This document shows positions 37,800 through 52,647 of a DNA stretch of 64,000 nt, one piece after another (within the stretch, counting starts at the first letter, position 1; each line of letters begins with the position of its first letter). The notes under the pieces are model-generated. The model saw only the letters and a list, made by a program, of their open reading frames with translations. It was not told where the DNA came from and made no database searches. Location: positions 41,674,305 to 41,738,304 of the forward strand of contig CM041115.1 of assembly GCA_023079485.1 (NCBI GenBank), read 5' to 3'. The stretch is from Archilochus colubris (lineage: Eukaryota; Chordata; Aves; Apodiformes; Trochilidae). The position numbers and the translations under genes were made by a program.

Positions 37800-40700
37800 A
37801 TGCTCTGAGCTTGGTTTCTGTCCCTTCTCCTGCTCTTACAAATCTCTTTTTGGCATGCACACACATACGTATGCACACACACATCTTCAAATATACGTGT
37901 GTGTGTGTATTTCAGCTTTTAAGTCACACCATTCTGGTGGGAGAGGTACTTGGCTATGGTAACTGGAACTGTTTTCAGTGTGAAATGTGCATGAAGTGGT
38001 TTGCTCATCTTTTATAAGAATCGCAGGTGAATACCTGTGCAAAAGAACTGTGTCAAATATTGTGTAGTATCTACCTTAGTCGAATATAGGTATGTGGGGG
38101 ATCACAGACAAAATCTAAACAAAGAAACACACCTTCAGGAAGGATGTACAGTACAGTGTGACCTGCTAAGTATTGCCAGATGTCGGGGCACTCAATTTAA
38201 TGTAAAATGTGCATGGATTATAGATACTAGGAGTGTCTTTGGCTGCATTCATTTTTGAAGAATTTTTAGTCTATGTTTCTTAAGTTGCTAGATTTTCTGT
38301 GAAGTTTTGTATGCATAAATTGTATGTATATTTTTTATCCTAATGAGGATGACCCTTCCAGACAACAGCTTTGCTCTCTAAGTGCTTTTACAGGACATAC
38401 TCAAAAGTACCAATGGCACTTTTTATAATAGGTGCAAAAGATCTAGGGGAAGTAAAGAAATCAAGTAATTTAGGGGGGCTGCATGGACAGCAGGACTGAG
38501 GTTTGCTGGCTGCGCTGTAGAGTTGACAAAAAGTACAAAGATAAAATAAATGTATGTCATGAAGAGTCTGCTGTTAGATGTTTTTAAGAACTAAATGTAT
38601 CTGCATCTGGGAAGAACTTTTGCAGGCGTTATGTCTCGTGGGACAGTGGACCCCTAATTGACATTTGCTGCATCTCTGGTAGAGGGAACAGCTGGTACTA
38701 GTAGCAGTTGAGGGTTAACTGCTTCCAAGGTAGAGAGAAATAAAGATGAAAAGTATGTTAACGAAAGTATTTGCTCATGTTTGCTAATATCTAAAGAAAA
38801 CCTTTGTGTTATGTCAGTAGAAATATAGTTGACTCAGGTGTTTTGAATGTACTGGAAGGAATCAATAGCATTTCAGCATTTTTTATCTATTCCTGCCAAA
38901 TGGACTTGGATTTAAATTCTTCATGTGCTACTGTATCTATTGTAGGGACAATATGGATTTTATTTTGAGTAAAATAAACTTACATCTGTACGGATTCTTG
39001 ACAACTTTGATCTATTTTACAGTACAATTTCAGAATAATAAATGGGTGCTATAAATAAGCTATACAATACTATACTGCATGACTCAAATCTCATAGGTAT
39101 TATGCTTTTACTGTTCACCTAATCAGAATTAACTTGTGTTATTCGGGGCCATTAGACATGCATTTCCAAGTGTGTTTTATTAAGTATCTCAATGTGAAAG
39201 TAATACTGCATTTTCAAGTGTAATTCAAAACCAGTCAAAACTAATAAATGCCACTAGGAGTGAAAGTTTATTAGGGTCAAATTAAATGCTTTTTTCTGTG
39301 AAGTAAATAAATTAAGTTTATGGCATAACAGTAATTAGACAAAATTTATTTGGGAAATTAATGTGACACAAGCAGGAGAAGTTAAATCTGCAGTAGCAGA
39401 AGGATGACATTCAGATTTGCTTTCAGGTATTCATAATCTTAAAACTAGGAATAATTACCTGGCATAGGCTACAAGTTGTGAGGCAGTGAATCAGGGTGAC
39501 TTTCATATTGCATCACATTACTCTGGGTAATTGACAGTAACATGATATAAAAAATGAACTTGCAAACTTGAAATAAAAAGATAATTAATCTGCTGTCTTA
39601 ATAAGGAATCTTGCTGTTACTGGTTTAGTAGTATGACTTTGTCTTTCAGTAAAAAATGAACCTTGTTTCCTTTTTTTTTTTTTTTTTTTTTCAGTAGGTA
39701 ACGTTTGACATGGCTCATTGCTGTGCTGTACTCCCTGTGGGCAGAGGATTAAAATAATATATCCAGATCATTTGCATTAGCTGTTTTGAGACTGCACGCG
39801 GAGAAGCTTTTCTGTTCTGTTAGGTGGTTCCAAACATTCAGCATGCGATGTTGGATGTGTAACAAACTGTCTATTTTTACAGTAAAAGATTGCAATATAT
39901 GTGACTACATTTTTTTAGTTTAGGCTGAACTGCAGTTTACTTAATGGCTTTATTAGTTTGTAGCATACTCTTCAGTATTTGACTGTTGGCTATTCTTTAA
40001 ATCTCCTGGCAATGCTTCAGTATCTTCATGTAAAATGACTTGACGCATGCTTCACTTTTTCTGTAATTACTACTTGCTACTCTGGGAAATGATCTGAGTC
40101 AAATCCTGACAATTAAGTTAGATACATATCATATTTGATAATATATGTGTGTATGATCTTGATCATAATTGCTGATACAGGAAGATGTCAAATCAGGTCA
40201 ATCTAATTCAGAAAAAAACCTAAATGACTTTAAAAAGACCTCTTGTTGTGATGATATAAAGTTGATACAATAAAGTTGCATGTGTCAGCAGTAATGTATT
40301 TTCTCGTGCATTTGTTCTTATTATTCAGATCAGATGATGGCCTGATGAAATATATAAGCGGTCTGGAGGGAATGAATGATTAATTTCTCTAACGTGCTTA
40401 TTGTAGCAATTCTTACTAATAAAATCCCCCATACCTGCATTATCTTGCAGTAGATAAAGTAAAATCTATTTCTCTTATATTATCTCAATATATTGTATTA
40501 ATCACTTAATATCCCAATTTACTGCCAAACTTTGTGATGATAAAGTGTGATGGAAAAATTATGACAGATTATTCATTCTTTATTACATATGCCTTTACTG
40601 CATAAACTGATAGTACACAGACAAGCATGATGCTTGGTAGCACAAACTATTTTGAAATCGTAGATATGAAAAATAACAAGTAATATTTATTTTAATTATT

Positions 40701-43700
40701 ATATTTAATTATTAAACTTTACGCAATTTGGTTTGTGTGACTTATTTGAACAAGTTACAAAGCATAAATAACTTTTATGTGTATGGATGCTAATTCTACA
40801 GGTTCCAAGTATTATTACAAGGTGGAGAAACTAAGACACCCCTGTACAAATTAGGAAACAAGCTTTCTGGAAAAGGTTACTAAAACTTTGTGTCAGTCCG
40901 AAGCTTGTTCAGTGTGAAAACAGATTGGTACCTGAATCATATGTATTTAGACTACTCTTAACTGATTTAGTATCACTTTGAATACCTTATAAGCAGTGAA
41001 TGTTCTTGGCACAAAATACAAATTTAACAGTGGCACTTCTGAAGATGATCTGTAATTTTGGGTTTGATTTTGATAGTTGTACTCAAGGAAAGTAGTGTTT
41101 TTCCTTCATTAGTAGCCACAGGGATTCTAGGGAATCCAGCTGGGCGGAAGGAAATATTCAGGGTATTCTTTGAAAAATGAAAAATAAAGATCTGTAGAAA
41201 TCTCTCAGATTCAAAAGTATTTGGGCTGCAGAATGCCTGTTTATGTGTCATTTGATTTTTGTTTTTCCGCACATATGGTATAAAGTCATTAGTACTAGAA
41301 GTTTCATAACGAGCTTTTATGCTGTACCTCCTTCCAGACTTTTCATTCTGCGATTTTGCATTTTAAAATCCTAACAGAAACTATGATGAAGATAAAAAGG
41401 GATTTTATTTCTCAGTGATAACAAATTGATGACAATAGGGTCTCAAAATACTGAGGAGGACTACATTTAGTCTATAGTTTTTTTGACATTTTTGATTGTG
41501 ATGCAAAGTGTTTACTAGCAAACAGATGGATTTAAAATTCCAAGAGGAAATAAGCAGTAGGCATGGACAAATTAACTCCAAAACAGGAATTAAATACATT
41601 AATAATCAAGACTAAGAGAAGGAAGCATGCACACAAGATTAGGCAAAAGGAATGCATAATGGGAAGGATTTTTAGCATTCTTAATGTTAATAGATGCTGT
41701 CTGATTTTTAGGTTTTCTTTTCTAGTAGATTCTTTAATATGATTGAATAAGAAACAATAGGAAATCCATAAATAAATGGAAAATTACGCAGAAATTACTA
41801 CTTTTATGGTCAATATGGAGATTGAATTATGCATCTATTTTCATTTGTTGTCAATAGTTCAAAACCAGTCCTATTTCTTTTACATTTCTATTCTGTTAAA
41901 TATGCTTTATTAAGTGAAAACTATACTGCATGAAATAGAATTTATGTTCTGTATTTCTCTATTGTCAACTTGTAACTACTTCTGACAAGTAGATCTTTTT
42001 TGTCAACATTCGAGTTTAAGGTCTAGTTCAGTAAGATTTTAACTGAATGAAAACTGCATAATCTGGTTTATAAAATCAATTTCATAAAATTTCTGTCAGC
42101 AGTGTTGTAAAATTTATCAAAAGACTAATACATTTTAAATTTATGCTCAGTACAGACGTGCTTTTAAATTCCTTTAAAGTTGTCTGAAATACTGTTAACG
42201 CCTACCAGATTATGCACTTACATTGTGCTAAAATGTAAAATTAAGGCTTTAGAGATGTATTTTGAAAAAGAGATTTCTGGATGTATGTGTTTGCAGTATG
42301 AAGAAGGCTCTGAATAGTCCCACGAATTTTCCTAGGAATACTGTGTGGAATTTGTTGCAGCTGCAAGCAGCGTGAGGTCATGTACACTTACCAGTTAAAA
42401 GACAGGTACGTGTTACAGGCCCAGTCCTCTGCTTTCCTTAAACACTAGGTCTAGAAAATATTGTGGCAATCAGTCCTGTGCTTAAGTCTCCCCTTGTGAA
42501 AAGCTGTAAGGCTGTTTAAGCTGAATTCTTCAGTATGTTTCAGGATGGCTTTGCAAAAGGCAAGGGGGACATTTTGGTGTCTGCTTGTCTGATGAATTAA
42601 AAAAAATTTAGAGCTGTATGCAGTGGCCATCAAGAAATTATTCCTTCCCCACATTGCTGCTCTTATTTGTTTTAAGATTACCTAGCTCATTTGCAGAATC
42701 TGTGTAACACTTCACAGCATTGAAATGTGAAAATCTTATTCCTTTTGTTCAGTGTGAAAAAGACGAGTTGGAGAGGGAACAAGGGTGATTGTCTAGTCTG
42801 TAAGCGTGAGGACTCGTGGCTTATTGTGGTAGGGGACTATTTCGCTGCTCTGCTTATTATTGAAACGTGAGTAAAGTAAACTCGCAGCTTCAGGGTGCTC
42901 AAGTAACCTACAGGCTGGTGAGCTTCTCACGGGTGACAGAAGAATTCCTTTCTGATGATTGATTTAAAGTGACCAACCTGCAAAAGGGTCCTCTGGTGGC
43001 AGCAGGTTGGAAGTGTACAATAAACAGCCTTGAAGGAGATGTAACTCCTAAGGTTACTGCAGTGGAAGTAACTGTGTAAGAACAATTGCATCTGCTCTAG
43101 TCGGGAAGTAAAGTGATTTTTAGACTCATACAGCAGTTTAATAGTCAATGTGGGAGTATGTCAGGCAAAGTAGCTTTGCACTAGCTTTGACGCATTCTCT
43201 CCACCCCCTTACACTCTTAAAATGTCTTCTTCCTTGTGGTGCAAGTCTCAGCAGGCCCTGTACTACATAGGACAGCGTCTAAAGTAATTCATGTTCAGCT
43301 CTCTATTCTCCTTATTCTTTAAACGAAAAGTGGTTTTCTTCTGTCTTTAGCAAAAAAAAAGACCTCCACCTTATCGCTAAATCTAACCTATCTTGTTAAT
43401 TTGAAATCTAAAGATTCCAAGCAAAGGTTAAATAAGAAAGTTTTCAATGCAGTTTTTAAACCTATCCTGAAAGTCTTCTTATTAACTTTAAAGTCAGGTT
43501 TTGTGTTCAACTTCTGACAAAGTACAGCAGGCTTTCAATACCTATGCATAAGGCAGACCAATGATGTAACTTATGCTTGGATAGCTACAGAATTGGTGAC
43601 AATAGAATCATAGAATATCAAAAGATAAACCAAAATTATGTCTATTTGGATAGAAGGACCTACAGATGCCCATCACATCACTTTAAAAATGACAGGAAAA

Positions 43701-46700
43701 AGTCCTAGGGTATAGAATGTTTTCTCATTCTTGAAAGATTTTCTTTTACATTCAAAGGAACATGCTGTGATGTAGTGTTAGGCAAAGCTCGATAGCAGGA
43801 TCAGTTCTCAAGGGAAAGAGTTCAAAGAGGAGAATCTACATGAACTGCCCATGTCTGCATGAGCTGCTTTCCTTTTCTTATTGCAACCATGAGGTTGCCA
43901 GATGGCATCCTCAGACTTCCTCAGAGAGCTGGAAAACCATAAGGAGTGCTGTCTTCATCCGAAATCATAATAGTATCATGAAATTAGAGTTGATATTTTT
44001 CTTCATCTATATTTTTTTTTTAAGGAAGCATGCAGATTTTTGGCTGCTAATTATTGTGGGGTTTGATCATAACAGAAAAATGTTACTGTGATCATCCATT
44101 AATAGTACAAACCAACTCCATAGCTGTCAGTATAGCTAGGATATTAGAGTTCGTAACATAAGAAGTCAGACTTGAAACTTTTTTTGAGACCTGTGAAATT
44201 TCTATAGTGGGAGGAATGTCTGGGAGAGCCTTAATCAATATTAAACCAATATTACTGAAGTATCCTACATGTGCTAATAGAATTATTTGATAAATATGTA
44301 TAAAAATATACTAAAAAAGGAAATTCAGTTAACTTTTTTATACTTCTGTAATCCTCTGCAGTTCTGTAGGTATGGATAGATATAAAAAAAGTGAATTTCA
44401 AATAATGTATTGCATGCAACCTATGATATGATTTGTATGTATACAGTTCATAGAAATATTCCTAATGAAAAGTTGTATCAATCATTTGTTTTCTTTCACA
44501 AATGAAAGTCTGCATAACATTAATTTCAAATTTGATATAATTAAAATTGGGCTGGTAGCATAAACATACCAACTGAAATGCATGTTTTCAACAACAACAA
44601 CAATAATAATAATACTAACAGAAGAAGAAGAACTGATGAATTAATATTGTGATAAGCTCTATTCTTCTTGGATAACATATCCACTTCTTCAGTTTTAAGC
44701 ACAATTATTCCTTTAAAATGTTCTTTCTCCATATGGATAAAAGATATACTAGTGTTTTTACACACACTTAAGTACTAATCATCATATATTTTTTAAGAGT
44801 TCTGGGCAGCTAAACTTGAAAAGCTACACTAATGTATTTGCCTGATTTTAGCAGAGCATAGGCTTTGAAATGGGCCATATGGTTAATATGACTTCTCTTT
44901 TTCCCTGTGAACCCAATGTCCTCTCTTAATTCACTGAAACAAAGACCGTTTAGTTAGGTTGGAAGTTCTTTTGTCAAATGCTTCAGCTATGGGGTATGAA
45001 ACGGACAGCAGAGCTCCAAGAGCAGCCGAAAGGTATGTAGGTCACAAAGCCAGGGTAAGCAAATACTGTTAGCCATGTTATGTTCTTCTGGAAAATTAAT
45101 GAGAAAGGATGCAAAATCTTGGAAAAGTCACATTAGCTACTGGAGGCTTTTGGGTGGAATAAAGTGGTGACACAGTTAAGGGGTTTTTTGAGTAAAAAAA
45201 AAAATTTTTTTTAAAATATTGAATATCATAGAATTTAGTAATTTCTTGAGCCAGTTCCATTGTGGTGCTCTGCCAGTCTAATCAGAGTGCATGATTTGTC
45301 CTGTTTTAAGATTTCTTTTTTTAGAGAAGCCTCTTGCATTATTTGTTTTTCTATTCTAGCAGTATTAGAGGAAAGTGATTTTTGTCTTTGGCACAACAGT
45401 AGTAAATTGCATTGCAACACCTGATTTTCTTCATCAGCTGTAGGTTTTCACAACATTTTCTAGGTGTGGTAATAAAGTCCCATTATCATATTCTATATAG
45501 TATTGTACATTAGAAAGTATCCAACTGTATTATCAGAATCATCTCAGAATCATCTCTTTTTTTCTTAGCATGGAGGCCAGCCTTTCCCACCCTTCCCTGT
45601 CAACCCCTTTTTCATACCCTTCCTCTTCAGAAGTCTTGAACGTGTAATAATACCTGATTATTTTGAAATTGGCATGTAGCTCAAATTTCTGTTCCTTCTT
45701 GCTAATCCTGACTGTAGTAAGCCTTTCTCCTTGGGTAAGAATTCACTTTTGAGGTAGAGTTATCCTTCGTTTCCTTACTTTGTTTTTTCTAGAACTGATG
45801 AAAATGGGAAAGACATCACTGCAGCTTACGTAAATACTGGATGTTTCTTAATGTAGGATGAGAGATGAAAAAGTAATTGACAGTCTATCTGCTGTAGATA
45901 TGGAATTTATAAAGTAGACATTTATGAATGTTGGTGTGAGTTAGTTGTATCTTTGGGTTACACTCAAGCGTAGTTATACAGATTACATCTGTTTCTCTCC
46001 CCACTTCTACTCTGACAGGTATTGGTAGGCTTGGGAAGTTAATGAGGAGAAAGGTGGAAGCCTATGAATATTCCTGTATGGAATATTCTGTATGGTGTTA
46101 TTTTGATTTTATTAATTAGTGCTGAACAAATTTAAGACGGTGTGAATTGTGAGATTTATTTCAACAAGTTTTTGTTAGCTGTAGTTTTGTCCTTTCGAGG
46201 AGCCCAGTTATTTAGTTCTTTGGTGTAGTGTCAAGTCAAAGGACACTTTCTTTAATGACTGGGGATGGGATTTAGTTGCCTAACCATAGGTGTCTTACAC
46301 CTTTTTAGATGCCCTGGGGTATATGCTCAGCCCCAGGCTACAGTCCTTTTGTCCTTTATCTTCAAGACCTATACTGGTATTTCAGAAAACCAAGAATATA
46401 CACAATTGCACATTTTTCTGTGTTTAGGATTATGAATTGTGCATGTCTGTATTCTCATTGTGTATCTAGAACTTTTCTTTTCCTCCTTGTCTTTCCCAAA
46501 GGCAAAGATTTTTTCATGTTATGCTAATTGTATCTGAAGCTAACAGAGAGAGCTCCCTTAATCAACATTTATTCTTAATTATCAGCATAATTAGATTAAT
46601 TATATTTTGGAGACATCCAAGAAATCCTATCCTGCATATATACATTTGTATGTGTTCGAAGTGACATCATGCTTTTCTTCATGGTCTTAAGCAAGCTTAT

Positions 46701-49700
46701 CTGGTTTTTGTTTGTTTTGTTTTGTTTTTCTTCCCATATTCATAGATGATACACAGATTTATGGGGTCCAAGAGCTTATGCTACTAGCTATGCTCCATCC
46801 CCAGAATCAACGTGTGTTCTTTCCTGCTCTGACACCACACTGGTGCCTCCAAGGCAAGACACAGGGGCACTACAAAATTGATGGACTGTGTAATGTCCCA
46901 CTGCCTTTTTTCTTATTTCTTGGTTTGGTAGGTCACCTTTTTCTGTTTCTTGGAAAGGAAAGATGGACCTAGGTATCTGCACAATGTAATTATGCTGAGG
47001 TGAGGTGTGTTTTCTGTTTTTGTATTATTGACATCTTGACCATTATTCAACCAGTAAAGCTTACTGGCAATAAAATTTTCTTCTGAGGTCAGGGCTATTG
47101 ATTTTGGAGTATAAGGAGAGCTGATGTGATAAATCTTATGATAATAATTCTATTTGAATTTAACTTTTGACATCATTTTCTTTAGAAAAAAAGTTTGAGG
47201 TACATGAATATGAATTTACTGACTTATTTCGATAATAGGTTCATTAAATGATTGTTGCAAAAGCCACTCTAAGTGTTTTGCTTTGTAAGGGGTATTGGGA
47301 ATGGCTTGCATAAGAGACTGCTTCTACAGATGGAGGTCTCTCTCTGTAACCCATCAAGATTTTAGAAAGGCAAGAGAATCTTGCCTTGTGAGCCAGAAAA
47401 AAATTCCTATGAACAGAAAATGAAGTGATCTTCAAAGGGTATCCTAATAATCACAAAGAACAGAGTATTTTCAAACAAATGGAAAATAAATTATGCCAAT
47501 TTATGCTAAGTTGAGAGTCCTTCAACTTAACCTTACTAAGAGGCTCTAAAAGTAGTACAGTATCCTTTGTTGTCATTTATGCCTGAATGATATAAAAACT
47601 GATCCAGGTGGAACTTGGAGGATAATAAAGAGGATGACTAATAACTATAATAATAATAATTATGGTGATGCCTTATGATTGGGAGGGAGATCGCATTGTA
47701 AAGTTCAGAGGAAGTTGATTTTTTTATTCTTTCATGACACTCAAGGAGAAAATACAGGATTAAAGTGACTAATGTACTGCTTATGTCTGCTTTGTTATTA
47801 CTTTGTCTTTAGCAGTGTTAGGAGGGCACTAGGATGGGAAGGTTATCTTCCAGTAAAACATTTGCAGTTTCTTTTCTGTGGCAGTAACTTCTTATTTGTA
47901 GTAGCTAAGCCTTACTGTTAAGTAAAAATGCAATTTTTAATATCAGTCCTCACATCATTAGATATTATATTTCCTAAAGAATTACATGATAATGGATAAA
48001 ACAGTGTTAACAGTGATCTGAGATTATTTCACCCAGGTTTCTTTGAGCAAGAAGTATTGTGTTACTGGTTGCAGCTTGAGTTCTGCTTCTTATTTTCTGA
48101 TGAAGTGTGGTGTTTTCAGGGTTTGTTTTAGGGGCTGAGGTGTAGAGTGTTTTGGTACACATTTACTGATTGTACTGTCACTTCACGTCTGTTGTATTCA
48201 TTTTGAATCTGTTAAATGGACATTTAAAGTTACTGCAAAGTGCAGTCTCACCTTCATCTTCTCCTTATCCAACACTTTCTCTTAATGTTTCTAAATTTCT
48301 TTGTCAGAGAGAAATAGCAGTAATTCTTAGTAGCATGTAGCTGTAACTCCATCTATACTCTTTCTTAAGTAGAAAGTGTTATTGTTGTGAAACCTGTTGT
48401 ATTGGAAAGTTAGTTCTTAGTAATGCTATTTAACATTGTGGTGTTATGCTGCCAATTATAAAAAACCTAAATGTCCAAGTTACTCAATACCACATACATT
48501 TTGTCAGAAAGAGTTTTAGCCTTTGTTTATGGCAGTAGAGGATGAATTAATGAGAGAAAAAAACAAAACACTGTATTGCTTATGTTCTTCTGATAGGCTT
48601 ATGATGAGGACAGAGGCATACATCTCATCTACAGTCAGGAATCTTTTTTTTATGGAAAAAAAATAGGTTGATCATATAGGTCCATCCCTTTCTGCTGCCT
48701 TGTCTTTACAAGATGAAAGATAACTGAAGCTTCTTTACTGATCAGGAACACACAGCCACAGAAAGTACAGCTGTTTTAAAAATTTGCATTGATTTCTCTT
48801 CAAGTGATCACTGGCTGCTTATATATTGGAGGCAAGTGTGTGTCCTGTTCCATGGTGATGATTCCAGCGGAGTAAAATACCATTGGAATCTCTGCCAAGA
48901 ATGTAGGTTAAAAATGCCTTTTTGTTCTGGAAATTCTGAAATACGATGATCATTTGACTAAAGTTACCCTTAATTAGTAATGAAAAAGGAAATGAATCTT
49001 GATGAGAATTTGTGAAGGCTATATTGTTCATCTTGTTTATCTTCAATCAAACCTGGCAGTAAGGTTGGAAGCAGCTCAGAGAGTTTTCCTCTTTTGAACT
49101 TTGAGAAAAGCGAAGAAGTAAAGAATTAAGAGTATATGTGTCCCCCTTATTTTTCCCGTACTCCATATTTAAAGAGAATATCGCTTTTTCTCAATATCCT
49201 TCTACCAAATCTTTTATATTCTTTTCCATTTGTAAAACGCATGCCTGTTGTAATACCTAAGTAGAAAAGGACACCATGTAAGCTTATTTGTTTTTTTTAC
49301 AGTTGAGCCCTGTAGTCATGAAAACTGGTAAATCTGAAAACAGGGTGTTTAAACAGTTTCATATATGTCTATTCCTTGCTATGAAAAATGAAAAGTGAGA
49401 TGGAAGTGTTTAGATTTCAGTGGCACAGTAGCTGATGTGTTGATTTGATTATGTTTCCTTGAGCATCTTTCTTATTTCCTATGCCCCGTTACTCACCTGC
49501 AGAAGAACTCTGTACTCTAAGTTGTAAATAAGAAAACAGGAGAAGTATGAATTGGGCAGTTTTATGAAGTAAAGATCCACAGGGCTGGTCTGCTAAGCTG
49601 CCTCTACCAACTATCAATTTCACAAGGAAGGCAGCAGTCAGTAAACTGAAGGAAAGTGTACAATTTCCACCACCTCCATTCTCCCACTTCCTCTGCCCCA

Positions 49701-52647
49701 AGATTGAAAATCAAGTCTTTGTTTCATCTTTATTACATGGCAGTTCCAGCAGGCCTTTTTTTTTTTTTTTTTTTTTTCCTCTTAAAATTTTTGCAATGCA
49801 AATTGATCTCTAGATTGATTATATATAAATACATAAATTTATGTGATTGGTATATCCCAGTAGCTACAGACAAATCTTATTCCCAGCACTACATTGGAAA
49901 AAGTTACCGTAATACACACCACAAATAAATAAATTTAGAAACAATATTTTACCCTCCCCAAAATTTAATTACAGCGTATTATCAGTTTTAGATTAACTCT
50001 TTTATAATGAGACATAATTGCACTTGCTACTTACTCAGTTTCACAATGGTGTTCAAAAACATCATTCTTGTTATTAGTGTTAGAATTAATGAAAATAGAG
50101 GAAATCTCCATAATCCCCGTAAATTCCAGCATATTCCAAACTGAAACTATTCAAACATTTCCAGTAAGTTTACATTATTTAAAGTACTAATTGCTTGTTT
50201 AATTTTTATATTCTTAAGTAGTAGTTATAAGTAGTTATAACTAGTTTTTTTTTTTTTTTTGGAGGAGGAGATTATAGCATGATTTTTACATATGTTTCCC
50301 AGAAAAAACTGATACTTAGTGCACTCCTCTTCTCTCCTACCCGTATATAATCATTAGAAAGATTTTTAAAAAGTAGGAATTAAACCACTAGAAACACATA
50401 CATCAATATTAAATACAGTAGTGTGAGCTATTTTGTTTCATTGTGTTATCAAATAGTTGCAGTGACAAGCACATGTTATAAAAAAAATAAGAGCAGGCAA
50501 TGCTCAGGTTATAAGCAACTATTGTACATGTGAATCCTGAAAGATAATAGCCTCTCTTTTAATCACAGAACACTGGAAGCGAACTGTCATTCTTAATGCG
50601 TTGCTAGGAAGAATACTTTTGTTGGTTTTCTTTTATACAAGTTAATCGAAAGCTAGATAATGTAAGTAGTCAGTCAAAGTTAACACAGTTTGACTGAGTG
50701 GTTTCATCTTTTCTTCACAGGGGGCTATGGTGCATGAGTCGTTGAGTCTGTAGACACAGCAAAATCTGTTACCTGAAGGAATAGCCATTCTAAATGTTTT
50801 GAAAATAAAAGCAGTCACTTATGATACTCCTTGAAGATGACAATAGGATTGTAGGTGTGTCGTAAACTTGGACTGTTTTGTTTTTCGTCAGCATTTCAGA
50901 TTACTCCAAACTTTGTTGCCTGGATCAGTAATACAGACTTAGGTATGTAACAGACTGGATAGAGGAGCCCCCTTCACTGGACCCTCAGACCCTTGAACCC
51001 CCTTAGTCTTGTCCAAGGGGAGCATGTACCAAATCAACCCTTGCAAAGGGATTGCTGGAGAGGAAGAAGACAGATAAGGGTCTGCATATGGCCTAGGGCC
51101 TGCACACTTTAGTGGGTGAAGTTGGTGGAGGTCTCCTCCAGTGGTTCAAAGGCTTCTCTCTGAGAATACTAGAAAGAAGGGAGATCCAGTCCAAATCTCC
51201 TTTGTCTGTCCTTCGGGTCAGGTAACGGGATGTAATAGTACTGCAGATAGTGATGCATGAAAATATCTCAACTAGGGAATATCAAAGTACCAGGGAAGAA
51301 TCATAAAGATAATAAACCAATGAATAATAAGGAATAATAAATTCCTACTTTTAGATCTGGAACTTTTATCTAGTCCATTTACTTCCTGTAGGTAGGAGCA
51401 TGAGAGAATATAGAAAAGGGAAAATCTGTTCCATTTAAATAAGAAAATATGACTGTAAAGCCATATAATTTTTTTATAATGGAAATAGGCATCAGAAACT
51501 ACTTATTGCAAAAGGAGCTAGATTTCAAATGTACTATTAGAGATATTAAATCATTCCCTTCGACTTAAAAAACCACCAAAGAGGATTAACAGAAAATAAT
51601 ACGAGTTATGACTGACAGTGAGTAAAGTCCTCCTTGGATGTCCTGTCTCATCAGCACATTGTTAGGGTGGCCATGAAAAAAAGATAGCTTTACTTATGGA
51701 AATCATTAAAAGAATCCTCTTATTTGATAGGATAACAGTTCCTCCTACAAATTTCATTGATAAGTAGCTGGTTTAGTAATAGGTTCTCTAGTCTCTATTT
51801 TTTTCCTAGAAATCTGACTGAGGAAGAAAACTGAAAAATTTTTCTGGTAGCCTGGTATGTGGGGATAGTCCAGTTTTGCAGTTACTGAATCTACATTATC
51901 AAGTACCCTGCCTGGTCTTCAAATACAGAGACTATGAAATCAACATGATCTAAGGAGCCCTTGGGCTTTCTACTCAACAGAAATTATTACCAGGTCCCAG
52001 GTAGTGCTGATGAAAAGTCTTCAATGATTCTGCATTATAATTAGTTTTTTAGAACTGTGCTGGAGTAATGATCAGGGAGACTGAGAAATTACTTTCTCTG
52101 TGTGTGTATGTGTGTCAAAATAGATCAAATACTGTTAAGTGTCACTTATTTTAACTGAAATATATATTCCTCATTTATGAGTGAATTCTTGTTACATGAT
52201 CATGAACCAGTGTCATACAAGCCAGCAGCAATTCAGCTGGCTTGCTGTTAAGTTTTTTAAGTTTTTTAAGTTTTTAAGATGCAGTTCTCTTTTTAGGCTG
52301 CTAGTCATTCCTCTAGGACACCAAAGCACATTGTACATATGTAGAAATGAGGCTGACTGTTCAAGAAACATGCCACTTCTGTAGTAAGTAAAGAACTTTT
52401 TGCACTTGCTGTGACTCAGATCGTTATAAATATGAAACTTTAAAAAGTACTTGAGAAACCTTTGTAATAATGCACAAGGGTTCTAGTCTCAAGCCTGTTT
52501 CATTCTAGAGCAAAAGTTCCTGATGACTTCAATGACTGTTACGTAGAACTCAGAGTAACACCTTGAAAGACAAAGAGTGTGCATGTACTTTTTGTGAATA
52601 AGGTGATTTTTACCTTTTTTGTTGTTATTTTGCTCCATTACCTCTTA
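37800..52647. other. Transposon-free AT-rich stretch, probable intron
   Basis: Nearly 15 kb in which I recognise no mobile element and no convincing exon. It contains isolated homopolymers (T21 at 39671-39691, T22 at 49756-49777, a T-run near 50245-50261), a TTTTG array near 46708-46730 and a triplet tract at 44589-44634. The segments around 39160-39640 and 40320-40460 are TAAT-rich with little simple repeat and are plausible conserved non-coding elements. A more GC-rich block at about 50930-51240 resembles a diverged repeat I cannot name. Confidence 0.5.
44589..44634. repeat. Compound trinucleotide repeat (AAC, AAT, GAA)
   Basis: The plus strand shows AAC units, then AAT units, an interruption, then GAA units. 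This is a compound microsatellite. On the minus strand it encodes a run of leucines in a chance open frame, which I do not call a gene. Confidence 0.85.

Noticed and set aside
43604..43740. Short CR1-tail-like motif ('agaatcatagaat')
   Set aside because: Only the octamer-like start matches. The following sequence does not resemble the CR1 3' region well enough, so I left it out of the count of seven.
44541..44765. Minus-strand frame with a run of leucines
   Set aside because: The leucine run is the translation of the AAC/AAT/GAA microsatellite. The rest has no support.
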